The position numbers and the translations under genes were made by a program. A DNA stretch of 22,343 nucleotides, from positions 1 through 22,343 of the forward strand of contig JAUUVE010000002.1 of the NCBI GenBank assembly GCA_030589715.1. The letters are read 5' to 3'. The first letter of the stretch is position 1, and every line of letters begins with the position of its first letter. A model generated the notes under the pieces. It was not told where the DNA came from. It did no database searches and worked only from the letters and a program-made list of their open reading frames with translations. Positions 8,510 through 15,992 of this stretch are shown here, in pieces. Source of the DNA: Desulfobacteraceae bacterium (GTDB lineage Bacteria > Desulfobacterota > DSM-4660 > Desulfatiglandales > Desulfatiglandaceae).

Positions 8510-9886
8510 TCACTGCTCTTCCAAATCCTCAAAGAAGTCTTTTTCTTCCTCGACAGCCTTCGCGCGCCTGGCTTCCAGCATTTTCTGGACGGCCTCCTTT
8601 AGTTTGGATTCCGAATCCAGGAGAAATTGGCCCGAGGTAACAACCGATTCACCCTGTGTGAGTCCCGTCAGAATCTGTACTCTCCCGTCATCAAGGGAAA
8701 GGCCAAGCGTTACATCTCTCGGCGAAAACTTGCCCTCCCCTCGCGTTACGAAGACCAGGTTTCGTTCCCCGGAGCGGATGACCGCCTCAGAGGGAATGAT
8801 CAGGCCTTCGCCCTCAATCTTGGCCTTGATTCGGACGTCAGCGTACATATCCGGTTTGAGCTTCATGTCCGGATTCTCAAACTCGATGCGGATGATGAGA
8901 TCCCGTGTCTTGGGTTGTAGATAGGGATAGACATAAGACACCCTCCCTGAAAAGACCTCGCCGGGCAGGTATGAGAGCGTCATTTCAGCCTCCTGACCTT
9001 GGGTCACCCACGACAGCTCATACTCATAAATGTGGGTTTCAACCCAGATACGAGAAAGGTCAGCAATACGAAAAACCATGCTCCCGGCCCTTACAAATGC
9101 ACCCTCCTCCGCCTTCTTCTGGATCACATATCCGCTGAGCGGGGAACGAATCATCACGGTCTTATTGGTCCGGCCCGACTTCTCCATGGCCTTGATCTCG
9201 CTTGCCGAAACGTCAAAATATTCGAGTCTTCGTCGGGAGGAGTGCAACAGGTCTCTACCACTTTTGCCCAGCCTTCCACTCAAGTTACGGTAGGCGACAA
9301 GGTACTCCTCCTGAGCGGCCACCAGCTCCGGGGAGTAAATATCGTAGAGGGGCTGACCTCTTTTTACGTACTTCCCTGCAAAATCCACATAGAGCTTCTC
9401 GATCCATCCGTTGGTTTTGGAACTCACCTGGGCCGTGAGCGTCTCGTCTGGGATAATATGGCCGTAGGCGCGAATGATACGGACCAGGGGGCCCTTCTTC
9501 ACTTCTGCGGTGCGTATCCCCATGTTCTGCTGGGTCACAGGATCGATCTTTATGGCCGCCTCATCCACTATATCCTCTTCGTAAACAGGCACCAGATCCA
9601 TCCCCATGGCGCTTTTCCCCGGTTTGTCATAGATCTCCGTGGGGTTCATGGGAGCACGCCAGTAAAGGATCTTTCTTTCCTTCCCTGAAACAGACTCATG
9701 GTCTTCGTGTTTCGCCAAAGGGTGCTCAGCCGTGGAAACTTCTTCCATGGTCTCACGGGTCTCACGCGGTCCCAAATATCCCAGGTAATAGGCGCCGCCA
9801 CCCGCCAGGAGCAGGGTCAGAGCCGCTGTTATCACTGCTACCCCAAGCGGAGATCTGGATTTCTTGTTCGTCGCATTTTCAGACAT
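8510..9886 (-). CDS. cusB: CusB-like RND periplasmic adaptor with heavy-metal-binding domain
   Basis: The 458-residue membrane-fusion protein has an N-terminal anchor (about 13-38). A heavy-metal-binding domain follows at about 74-103 (YWRAPMNPTEIYDKPGKSAM then GMDLVPVYE), the Met-rich module typical of Cu/Ag adaptors. Beyond it are the barrel-sandwich/lipoyl region (IEKLYVDFAGKYVKRGQPLY; SPLSGYVIQKKAEEGAFV), a helical hairpin between its halves, and beta-barrel and membrane-proximal domains. It would link the inner-membrane pump to the TolC-type channel and hand metal to the pump. Translation starts at ATG 9886, 21 nt after the second TolC-family gene, and precedes the pump in the usual order. 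Confidence 0.94.
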   Translation of the reverse strand: MSENATNKKSRSPLGVAVITAALTLLLAGGGAYYLGYLGPRETRETMEEVSTAEHPLAKHEDHESVSGKERKILYWRAPMNPTEIYDKPGKSAMGMDLVPVYEEDIVDEAAIKIDPVTQQNMGIRTAEVKKGPLVRIIRAYGHIIPDETLTAQVSSKTNGWIEKLYVDFAGKYVKRGQPLYDIYSPELVAAQEEYLVAYRNLSGRLGKSGRDLLHSSRRRLEYFDVSASEIKAMEKSGRTNKTVMIRSPLSGYVIQKKAEEGAFVRAGSMVFRIADLSRIWVETHIYEYELSWVTQGQEAEMTLSYLPGEVFSGRVSYVYPYLQPKTRDLIIRIEFENPDMKLKPDMYADVRIKAKIEGEGLIIPSEAVIRSGERNLVFVTRGEGKFSPRDVTLGLSLDDGRVQILTGLTQGESVVTSGQFLLDSESKLKEAVQKMLEARRAKAVEEEKDFFEDLEEQ

Positions 9887-9907
9887 TTCCCATACTCCCC
9901 ATCTTTA

Positions 9908-11446
9908 TCATCTCAGCGATCTTCCAACGGCCCTCTCCAACTCGGCCCATGCAATGCCCAGGTCACTTCGCTTTTCCTCTGCTGCCAGGTTAGCCTTGAG
10001 CCAGATCGTGTAAGAAGAAATGACATCTGCAAAGGAGACATTGCCCGACTCGTATCCCCGGGACGACACGTCCAGGGCAGACCGTGATAGTTTTATGATT
10101 GAATCCTTATATAAGGACTCCTCGCGTTTTGCTCGATCCAGCTCGAACCAGGCGTTTCGGACGAGGGTAAGCGTCTCGGCCTCTGCCTTTTTCAGGTCCT
10201 CCCTGAGGGCTTGAAGCCTCTGCCGGGTCTGTCTTAGATAGGCGTCGTTAGTCCCGTACCAAGGCATCTTGGGCAGTCCTGCGCCGGTTGATGCCTTTGT
10301 GGAAATGGGAAAATCTTCCTGTATAGCCACCGAACCCACCTGTGTCACCGCTTCATCCTCATAAAGAGACAGGTTCAGTGTATACGGTGGAAGGATCATG
10401 GTCTCGGCCATCTCTATCATACGCTCAGTCTTTCCCACCATTGCCCGTATACGCCTCAGTTCCTGCCTCCTCTCCAGGGCCAGGGGATAGAGGGAGTCGA
10501 GAGTGGGAATTTTCCTCACCGGCTCACGTCCTTCGGGAGAACCGATCTTGATACTGGGAGAGAGGTTTAGGATTTCGCGGATCTTTGACTCGATATTTCG
10601 CCCTTTTTCCCGGAGAGTAATCAGCTCCTCTTCCAGAATCTCCCTCTCGATCCGCACCTTGATCACGTCCTGGAAGCTTGTCCTACCGGCCTCATAAAGG
10701 CTGCCGGCCACCTCTTCCAGGTATTTCAGGAGATCCAGGGTCTCTTCAGTGATGGTTTCCGCTTTTTGGACAAAAAGGAGGTTCCAGTATGTTTTCCCTG
10801 CTCCCGTGACGGCCTCACGTCGGGCCCTCTCCAGGTCTTCCCTGGCCCCAGCAACCTCCTGACCCACAATCTCCCCTTTCAGTGCCAAGACCCCAGGAAA
10901 GGGGAACTTCGTCTTCACCGGATCCTTCCCCTTTATGGGCCCCACCCCGGTCATCAACCCTTCCGTAAAGGCGGTGTAACGACGGAGAATCTCATCCAGG
11001 TTCAACACCTGGCTAAATGTCTCTATGGCGGCCCGAAGCCTGGCCTCCGCAGCCTTCACCCCGGGGTTTCGGACAAAGGCCAGTGTTTCCAGGGTCTCGA
11101 GGGAGAATCGCCTCGCCAAGGCGGCCTCTGCAACATGGGCGTCGGTGCTGGCAGGTTGCAGCATTTTCAGGAGGCGAGCGGGTTGGCCAAAGGAGGAGCG
11201 CTCATCCCCTCCTGCGGTCAGAGATCTCTTCCATTTCTTCGCGGCTTCCATGATCCTTTTCTTTTCAGAATCAAACTCGACGTCCGCAGGGGGTGGTTCA
11301 TGTTCAGGGGCAGCCTTCTCCCGGGCCTTGACATACGATGGCGGTCGGTAATCATCAAACTCCTTCATAAGATCCCTGTAACCTCCGCAGGCATGGGTCG
11401 CCATCAGAGCCATCAATGTGAGTAGGAGAATGAGCCTTGGAATCAT
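9908..11446 (-). CDS. TolC-family outer-membrane efflux protein (second copy, possible lipoprotein)
   Basis: This 512-residue protein has the two-repeat, long-helix character of TolC/CusC channels (for example FVRNPGVKAAEARLRAA and, in the second half, YESGNVSFADVISSYTIWLKA). The N-terminus is a signal peptide ending at MATHAC. Cys20 could be lipidated as in CusC, but the lipobox is poor. A charged, Pro-rich stretch of about 75 residues separates it from the channel domain. The gene overlaps the preceding TolC-family gene by four bases (ATGA), so the two are translationally coupled. Its presence alongside another TolC homologue is unusual for a single pump. Confidence 0.9.
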   Translation of the reverse strand: MIPRLILLLTLMALMATHACGGYRDLMKEFDDYRPPSYVKAREKAAPEHEPPPADVEFDSEKKRIMEAAKKWKRSLTAGGDERSSFGQPARLLKMLQPASTDAHVAEAALARRFSLETLETLAFVRNPGVKAAEARLRAAIETFSQVLNLDEILRRYTAFTEGLMTGVGPIKGKDPVKTKFPFPGVLALKGEIVGQEVAGAREDLERARREAVTGAGKTYWNLLFVQKAETITEETLDLLKYLEEVAGSLYEAGRTSFQDVIKVRIEREILEEELITLREKGRNIESKIREILNLSPSIKIGSPEGREPVRKIPTLDSLYPLALERRQELRRIRAMVGKTERMIEMAETMILPPYTLNLSLYEDEAVTQVGSVAIQEDFPISTKASTGAGLPKMPWYGTNDAYLRQTRQRLQALREDLKKAEAETLTLVRNAWFELDRAKREESLYKDSIIKLSRSALDVSSRGYESGNVSFADVISSYTIWLKANLAAEEKRSDLGIAWAELERAVGRSLR

Positions 11447-12783
11447 TTGGCCTCCTTCCTGTTGTTGTCGCCCGAACCGCCGCCATTTTTCGTAATGGTT
11501 TGCCCGACAATCTGCTCAAGGCGGGCGAGGTACTTCCCGTAATCAGCCCTTGCGCGTGCAAGGGAAAGCTGGAAATTATAAAAAACCGCCTGGGTCTCAA
11601 CAAAATCAGAGAGGGTGGCCTCTCCCTCCCGATACCAGGTCTCAGCGATCTCCATCGATTGTATCGCCTGAGGCAGCAGGTCCTTTTGGTAAAGCTCTAT
11701 GAGCCTCCGGGCATTTCCCAGGCGAAAAAAAAGGAAATGGACCTTTGTCCGGGTATCATTTACGAAGCCTGTCTTTGCTGCCTCTGCCCTTCGCACGTTG
11801 GCCATCGCCCGCGCAACGCGCCCCCGGTTTTTTCCAAACCAAAGGGGGATACTCACGCCCACCTGCACACCCACCGAATCCCTTCCAGCCCCCGATGGCT
11901 TATGCGAAACATCAGGCTCCCCGATGGATGAGTAAAACACACCGAGTTTAAAGTCGGGGAGGTTCTCATAGCGGGCCAACTCCATCTGAGCCCCCGCCTT
12001 CTTTACCCTCATCTCTGCAATGCGGATCTCTTCCTCATTCGCCTCGGCCAGCCGGTAAAGCTCCTCCAGCGTAAAGGCGATCGGTCGGTACCGTTCCCCC
12101 GACAGCCGTCCGAATTTTGCATCGGGCGATCTGTTCAACAGTCCATTCAACTTTGTCGTCTCGGTCAATTCCAGTTCCTCAAGCAGGAGGGCGTCGTAGC
12201 GAAGCTGGCCTGACTGGGCCTGGGCCTTCACCATGTCAATCAAGGCTGCCCGGTCCTGGGCATAAGCCGTCTCCCCCACTTTTCGCAGATGTTCCAGCAG
12301 CCGAATATTTTGAGCCGCTACCCCCTTGGCCGTTCGGATATACAGAAGTTCGTCAAAAGACTCTCGAATGGCCGCAACAACACTCCGCACCGTCTTGTCC
12401 AGCTCGATCCGGGCAATTCGGGCATCGGCCTCCACCACCTCACCTGCCTTTGAAAGCTTTCCGGGAAAAGGGATCTTCTGCGAGAGGCTGGCGCTCCAGT
12501 CCTGGGGGCCCAGGCGGGTCTCGATCGGCTCGGGAAAGTAGGTCACGTTGAATTGAGGGTCGGGATAGCCGGTAACCACCCGGTACTTCTCCACAACTAC
12601 CCTCCACGCCTCACGGGCCTCACGTATCGTTGGATTTTCACGGTATGCATAAGAGATGAGATCAGTGAGGGTGGTCGCCTGCTCCAGCTTGGAGCTAATC
12701 TCCTCAGCATAGGACCAGGGGGTCAGACCTACCACGAAAATTGCCCCAAGGAGTGCCGTGAAGCTCGATTGAATCGCTTTCAT
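11443..12783 (-). CDS. TolC-family outer-membrane efflux protein (first copy, first gene of the operon)
   Basis: A signal peptide (residues 1 to about 26, ending SYA before EE) precedes a 446-residue TolC-family body (AYRENPTIREAREAWRVV; later WYREGEATLSDFVETQAVFY). The KIPFPGKLSKAGEV stretch is typical of outer-membrane factors that work with heavy-metal RND pumps. It is the promoter-proximal gene of the leftward operon and lies downstream of the proposed sigma-54 site at 12993-13008. The final codons overlap the next TolC-family gene (ATGA). It shows little obvious identity to that neighbour, so they are not a recent duplication. Confidence 0.92.
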   Translation of the reverse strand: MKAIQSSFTALLGAIFVVGLTPWSYAEEISSKLEQATTLTDLISYAYRENPTIREAREAWRVVVEKYRVVTGYPDPQFNVTYFPEPIETRLGPQDWSASLSQKIPFPGKLSKAGEVVEADARIARIELDKTVRSVVAAIRESFDELLYIRTAKGVAAQNIRLLEHLRKVGETAYAQDRAALIDMVKAQAQSGQLRYDALLLEELELTETTKLNGLLNRSPDAKFGRLSGERYRPIAFTLEELYRLAEANEEEIRIAEMRVKKAGAQMELARYENLPDFKLGVFYSSIGEPDVSHKPSGAGRDSVGVQVGVSIPLWFGKNRGRVARAMANVRRAEAAKTGFVNDTRTKVHFLFFRLGNARRLIELYQKDLLPQAIQSMEIAETWYREGEATLSDFVETQAVFYNFQLSLARARADYGKYLARLEQIVGQTITKNGGGSGDNNRKEAK

Positions 12784-12992
12784 GGGCCTCTCTTCACCTC
12801 CACATTCTCAAGATTGCCAATATCACGCCTGCCTATATCGATTTCCAGCCTGATCAAACTTTAAACCGAACAACCAATCTTACCTATGCTATTTTTAGCC
12901 TTAAGTTCCGAAAATATCAACGATTTCCCTTTGGTTAGATTTACCCAGCATCCTTTTTAGTTTACCTCTCTGATTTTGGATTAATGCCTAAT

Positions 12993-13008
12993 AGCAAAAT
13001 CGATACCA
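12993..13008 (-). promoter_or_regulatory. Candidate sigma-54 promoter for the efflux operon
   Basis: On the minus strand TGGTATCGATTTTGCT keeps the invariant GG-N10-GC spacing and a perfect -12 box (TTGCT). The -24 box is TGGTAT instead of TGGCAC. A transcript would start near 12982. It mirrors the stronger site at 13235-13251. Confidence 0.5.
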
Positions 13009-13021
13009 AACCCGAAGTTTT

Positions 13022-13181
13022 TGACTGTCTTTGCATTGAGCTAAGGTGAGTAGAGGTCATTTCCATATCCAGGGTAATATAGCTGGTGAGAGGATAAATG
13101 GATACGTTATACCCAATTGGATACGGGAGGTGGGTAGAAAATAACCGACTTATCCGGAATCATTCAAACGGCAAAGAGTCA
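13022..13181. promoter_or_regulatory. Candidate enhancer-binding region between the two promoters
   Basis: TGACTGTCTTTGC at 13022-13034 is inverted, with a 2-nt gap, as GCAAAGAGTCA at 13171-13181. Between them GGATA occurs at 13092, 13100 and 13119, with TATCC at 13066 and 13151. TGGATACG is exactly repeated at 13099-13106 and 13118-13125. Placement upstream of both promoters suits an NtrC/ZraR-type activator, but no specific regulator is identified. Confidence 0.35.
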
Positions 13182-13234
13182 CATAATACAGTTTAATCCA
13201 ATATTTTAAAGGCCTTGGACCACCATGTTTATTT

Positions 13235-13251
13235 TTGGCACAACCCTTGCT
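13235..13251 (+). promoter_or_regulatory. Sigma-54 promoter of the ZraP/Spy-like gene
   Basis: TTGGCACAACCCTTGCT matches the -24/-12 consensus (TGGCAC-N5-TTGCW) at every conserved position. The transcript should begin near 13262, leaving a 36-nt leader with AAAGGAG before ATG 13298. E. coli zraP is known to be driven by sigma-54 with the response regulator ZraR, which supports the reading. Confidence 0.85.
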
Positions 13252-13297
13252 CAGTAATTTCAGAAAGGGGTTTTCTATTCGAAAGGAGAAGTAGGAA

Positions 13298-13801
13298 ATG
13301 AAGAGATTAGCGGTCACTTTGGGAAGCCTGATGTTGGTTGCAGCCGTGGCGTATCCTGTTATTGCCTGGGGTCCCAGATGGGGCCATGGGCGTCATCATA
13401 TGGTGGATTCCTGGGGATACGGCGGCAGTTATGGCACGGACTATTATGATAAGAGATATCGGGGTATGACACAAGAAAAGACGACCAGCATGGATCGGCT
13501 TAGGAAGGAGTTCTTTGAGAAAACCGCCAAGCTCAGAGATGAAATATGGAGCAAATCCAACGAGTTGGATATGCAATTGAATTCGCCCAGTCCTGATACT
13601 GAAAAGGGCAAGGCACTCCAGAAAGAGGTCAGTGAGCTAAAGGCCAAGTTGGCTGAGAAAGAGTTGAATTTTGGTCTAAAGACTCGAAGAATCGCCCCCA
13701 ATGGTGGCTATGCCCAGGGATATGATAGAGACCGTGGCCGACATATGAGGGATTATGGATGGCACATGGGGGGACGCGGGCCTGGGGGATACTGGAATTA
13801 G
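13298..13801 (+). CDS. ZraP/Spy/CpxP-like periplasmic metal-binding stress protein
   Basis: The 167-residue product has a clear signal peptide cleaved near VIA-W (residue 23). A His/Gly/Trp/Tyr-rich N-terminal segment follows (WGHGRHH at 28-34), then a helical core (about 57-125) like the hairpin of Spy/CpxP/ZraP proteins, and a His/Gly/Arg-rich tail (GRHMRDYGWHMGG). The LTxxQ signature is degenerate (MTQEK). Such proteins bind zinc or other metals in the periplasm and act as chaperones or dampen a membrane sensor kinase. AAAGGAG precedes the ATG by a normal distance. The upstream sigma-54 promoter strengthens the ZraP analogy. Divergence from the efflux operon implies shared metal-responsive control. 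No sensor kinase or response regulator gene is in the window. Confidence 0.82.
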   Translation: MKRLAVTLGSLMLVAAVAYPVIAWGPRWGHGRHHMVDSWGYGGSYGTDYYDKRYRGMTQEKTTSMDRLRKEFFEKTAKLRDEIWSKSNELDMQLNSPSPDTEKGKALQKEVSELKAKLAEKELNFGLKTRRIAPNGGYAQGYDRDRGRHMRDYGWHMGGRGPGGYWN

Positions 13802-13819
13802 CCTGACTGGATGGATAGA

Positions 13820-14044
13820 CTATCCTCCGGCTATGGGTGGAAAAATTGCTACCTTATCCCCATCATTCAAATGCTGCTCAGGCCGGGCATGTCGCCCATT
13901 GATGAGTACCACTGCGGCCTTTGAGGGGGAGAGTTCAATCTTTTCCAGCAATTCGCCAACAGTCGTCCTATCTTCCAGGTTGATCTTTCCCTCTGGAATA
14001 TGAGACTCCCGAAGATTCGCAAAGAGCCTGACCTCGATTTCCAT
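13820..14044 (-). CDS. MoaD/ThiS-family sulfur carrier protein
   Basis: The 74-residue beta-grasp protein begins MEIEVRLFANLRE, has the DGDKVAIFPP turn, and ends PIAGG. The free Gly-Gly is the site that is adenylated and then thiocarboxylated in MoaD, ThiS, TtuB and Urm1. GAGGAAG lies 7 nt before the ATG. It follows the PP-loop gene by 43 nt on the same strand and is likely co-transcribed with it. This makes a role as sulfur donor to that enzyme more likely than a molybdopterin role, although no E1-like activating enzyme is visible here. It converges with the ZraP/Spy-like gene, 18 nt away, with no evident terminator between. Confidence 0.88.
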   Translation of the reverse strand: MEIEVRLFANLRESHIPEGKINLEDRTTVGELLEKIELSPSKAAVVLINGRHARPEQHLNDGDKVAIFPPIAGG

Positions 14045-14087
14045 AAAGCTTCCTCTTGAGGCTTAGGATGAGGGCAAGTTCCTTATC

Positions 14088-15113
14088 TTACCCTATACCA
14101 ATATAATGCTCTCTTGGGGTTATGGTCTCTCTTCTTCCCATGAACAAGTGGGTTACACGGGAAGATATCTGAACAGACCGATTTGTATACTGTAGCATCT
14201 TTTCCAGGGCAATTTTCAGGGAGTCTCCTTGTAGAACTACTACAGGCCCCAAAAAATCAAAGGGAACAAGGAGATGTTCTGTTTTCCTACAGAGATTTCT
14301 TAGTCTCTTGCACTCCTGTTCATCCCTCGCTATAATAACCTTGTCCCCGCTTTCAAGCCGAAAATGTCTCCCCACCCTGAGTAGAGGGATATCTCTCATT
14401 GTGGGCTTCCCCTGAAATTTGAAGTAATCACTCAATCTCTTAGCAAAGTTCTTATCGGTGAGGAGACAACCGCCGGCCGGACAGGGATAGTCTCTAATGC
14501 CCTTCTCTGCGGCAAGCGCCATCTGCTTCTTCCTTGAACGGCCCGATATTCCCAGCAGTTTACTCCTCTGAACCCACCCTTTCAACTCTGGAATCGTCGG
14601 CTTGAAGTGCGCAGCTGAGAGGGGTCTCAGGATATATCCTTGAAGACCCGAGCCCCGGTCAATGACGTCAATGGCCTGTCTGTGCTGCGACATGGGGCGC
14701 TGACCAAGGACCTCACCAGTAAATAGAAAGGACGCACCAATCTTGCGCATGTATTCGCCCGCCCTTTTTATCTTCATGATCCTGCAGTCAATACAAGGAT
14801 TCATGCCTGATCCATATCCATGCCTCGGATTGCTCACCATTTCAAGATATTCATCCGTCAAGGCAACCTGCTTTAGTGGGATATTTCCCAGTTCCCTTAC
14901 GGCAGTTACCGCGGCTGCGCATCCTGCATTTTTTGGAGTGCAGAGACAGAATGGAGAAGTAAAGTTGATGGCATGCACTTCAATCTGCTGATCCAATAGC
15001 AGTCTAGCGGCAAGGGTGCTGTCCAGACCACCCGAGAGGAGCCCTACTGCCTTTATTCTTCTATCTGTTTTTATTGACCGCACCGTTTCAGAATAACTGT
15101 AACAGGTTTCCAT
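14088..15113 (-). CDS. PP-loop ATPase, tRNA-thiolation-like, with C-terminal NFACT-R/DUF814-like segment
   Basis: The 341-residue protein has an ATP-pyrophosphatase PP-loop (SGGLDST at 27-33), as in MnmA, ThiI and TtuA. Cysteines are unusually frequent and partly paired: Cys56, Cys58 and Cys65; Cys107 and Cys110 (NPCIDC); Cys211 and Cys216 (CPAGGC). They could hold an iron-sulfur cluster or zinc. The segment about 240-280 (LLRVGRHFRLESGDKVIIAR) resembles the RNA-binding NFACT-R/DUF814 module. There is no THUMP or rhodanese domain, so it is not standard ThiI, and the length and layout do not match MnmA. Together with the downstream MoaD/ThiS carrier it is best described as a putative tRNA sulfurtransferase; the modified base is unknown. 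No strong ribosome-binding site precedes ATG 15113. Confidence 0.8.
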   Translation of the reverse strand: METCYSYSETVRSIKTDRRIKAVGLLSGGLDSTLAARLLLDQQIEVHAINFTSPFCLCTPKNAGCAAAVTAVRELGNIPLKQVALTDEYLEMVSNPRHGYGSGMNPCIDCRIMKIKRAGEYMRKIGASFLFTGEVLGQRPMSQHRQAIDVIDRGSGLQGYILRPLSAAHFKPTIPELKGWVQRSKLLGISGRSRKKQMALAAEKGIRDYPCPAGGCLLTDKNFAKRLSDYFKFQGKPTMRDIPLLRVGRHFRLESGDKVIIARDEQECKRLRNLCRKTEHLLVPFDFLGPVVVLQGDSLKIALEKMLQYTNRSVQISSRVTHLFMGRRETITPREHYIGIG

Positions 15114-15196
15114 CCCAATCAGTGAAATGTCAGGATACCTACTATGAAAGATTCTTATCTTGACCCAAAAAAATATGTTTTTCTTGGAACTGGCTT

Positions 15197-15210
15197 TGAT
15201 ATTAATATCA
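15197..15210. promoter_or_regulatory. 14-bp perfect palindrome in a divergent intergenic region
   Basis: TGATATTAATATCA is a perfect dyad. It lies between the leftward PP-loop gene and the rightward unknown gene, a position suited to a dimeric repressor. No regulator family can be named from it. Confidence 0.35.
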
Positions 15211-15243
15211 CATTGTGGTACAAATAGTCAATAGATTTCACCC

Positions 15244-15255
15244 CGGTGATCACCG
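15244..15255. promoter_or_regulatory. 12-bp perfect palindrome
   Basis: CGGTGATCACCG is a perfect dyad 33 nt right of the preceding palindrome and about 55 nt before the start of the unknown gene at 15309. It may be an operator, or chance. Confidence 0.25.
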
Positions 15256-15308
15256 TTCTTGTTCCCGTGGATGACTCTAAAACGTTCAAGACGAGGTGTT
15301 GACTGTCT

Positions 15309-15992
15309 TTGAGATCCAAATCTAAAGACCAGAACCATCCGCTCCTTCCCATTGACAGACAGATCAGGGCCTGGCAGAGGGCCAATCGAAAAATGGGATG
15401 GAGCATCAAGAAAGAGGAGTTCGAAATGATCGGAGAGCCCCCATCATGGACAGAAAATGACCGTCAAGATGGTTTTATGGGTATAGGCCTCTTCTATGGA
15501 TTTGGTGAGGACGGCAAGGGCAACTCCGATCCGGTCCTCTCCGGAAGGCTTGTCTGGGAATATGCCCTTAGACTCTGGAGGGTCAAGACCTGGCAGTGTG
15601 AATATATCGATTTCACTAAGTCCGACAATATCCGCCTAAGACCCGAGGCACCACCCAGGCCCAGGGGATTCTATTTTGCCAAATTTCAGCCGGGAGAGAA
15701 ATACCAATCTCTTACGGTATCCCGGCTTCGTAAACGGTTTCTTGTTAATCAAACAGGTTGCGGACCTGAAGGGATACAACTCCTGGCAGTCACCAACACA
15801 CACCTCCGTAAAATGATGGAGGAAAAGAAGATCCCCTTTTCTGCCCTTGCAGACTATGACGTGGCGCCTTACGGATTTAACGACTTCTTCGATGCCGCCC
15901 AGATCTTTTTCAGTAATGGCGTCCTTGGCCTGGGCATAGGAAACCTGGATCGCAACTATCCCCTCTTTGGAATCCCCACGCTTCGCTTCTAA
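15309..15992 (+). CDS. Conserved-looking protein of unknown function
   Basis: A 227-residue frame runs from TTG 15309 (AGGTG about ten bases upstream) to TAA. A shorter form could start at ATG 15426 behind GAGGAG, but the Arg/Lys-rich helix before it (DRQIRAWQRANRKMGW) looks like real protein. There is no signal peptide or membrane segment. Notable features are GFMGIGLFYGFGEDGKGNSD near residue 55, a Trp/Tyr-rich centre (RLWRVKTWQCEYIDF) and the segment FSALADYDVAPYGFNDFFDA near 180. A C-terminal Gly-rich stretch follows (GVLGLGIGNLDRNYPLFGIP). The composition is that of a folded cytoplasmic protein. I do not recognise the family and assign no function. Confidence 0.65.
   Translation: MRSKSKDQNHPLLPIDRQIRAWQRANRKMGWSIKKEEFEMIGEPPSWTENDRQDGFMGIGLFYGFGEDGKGNSDPVLSGRLVWEYALRLWRVKTWQCEYIDFTKSDNIRLRPEAPPRPRGFYFAKFQPGEKYQSLTVSRLRKRFLVNQTGCGPEGIQLLAVTNTHLRKMMEEKKIPFSALADYDVAPYGFNDFFDAAQIFFSNGVLGLGIGNLDRNYPLFGIPTLRF

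Larger units (their letters stand above)
12784..13297. other. Divergent control region of 514 bp without a gene
   Basis: No convincing reading frame lies here. The region separates the leftward efflux operon from the rightward ZraP/Spy-like gene. It contains two sigma-54 type promoter matches and a central block of repeated motifs, listed separately. The leftward leader from the proposed start (about 12982) to ATG 12783 is about 200 nt and A/T-rich. No riboswitch or clear attenuator was recognised in it. Confidence 0.75.

Noticed and set aside
8380..8640. 86-codon plus-strand frame beginning inside the MITE-like element
   Set aside because: It runs into the antisense of CusB and has no transposase-like or other motif, so the element is treated as non-coding.
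8999..9688. 229-codon plus-strand frame opposite the CusB gene
   Set aside because: The opposite strand encodes a full, motif-complete adaptor. The plus frame has no domain features or ribosome-binding site and is an antisense shadow.
10766..11425. 219-codon plus-strand frame opposite the second TolC-family gene
   Set aside because: Antisense shadow of a clear TolC-family protein, with low-complexity Pro/Arg-rich content.
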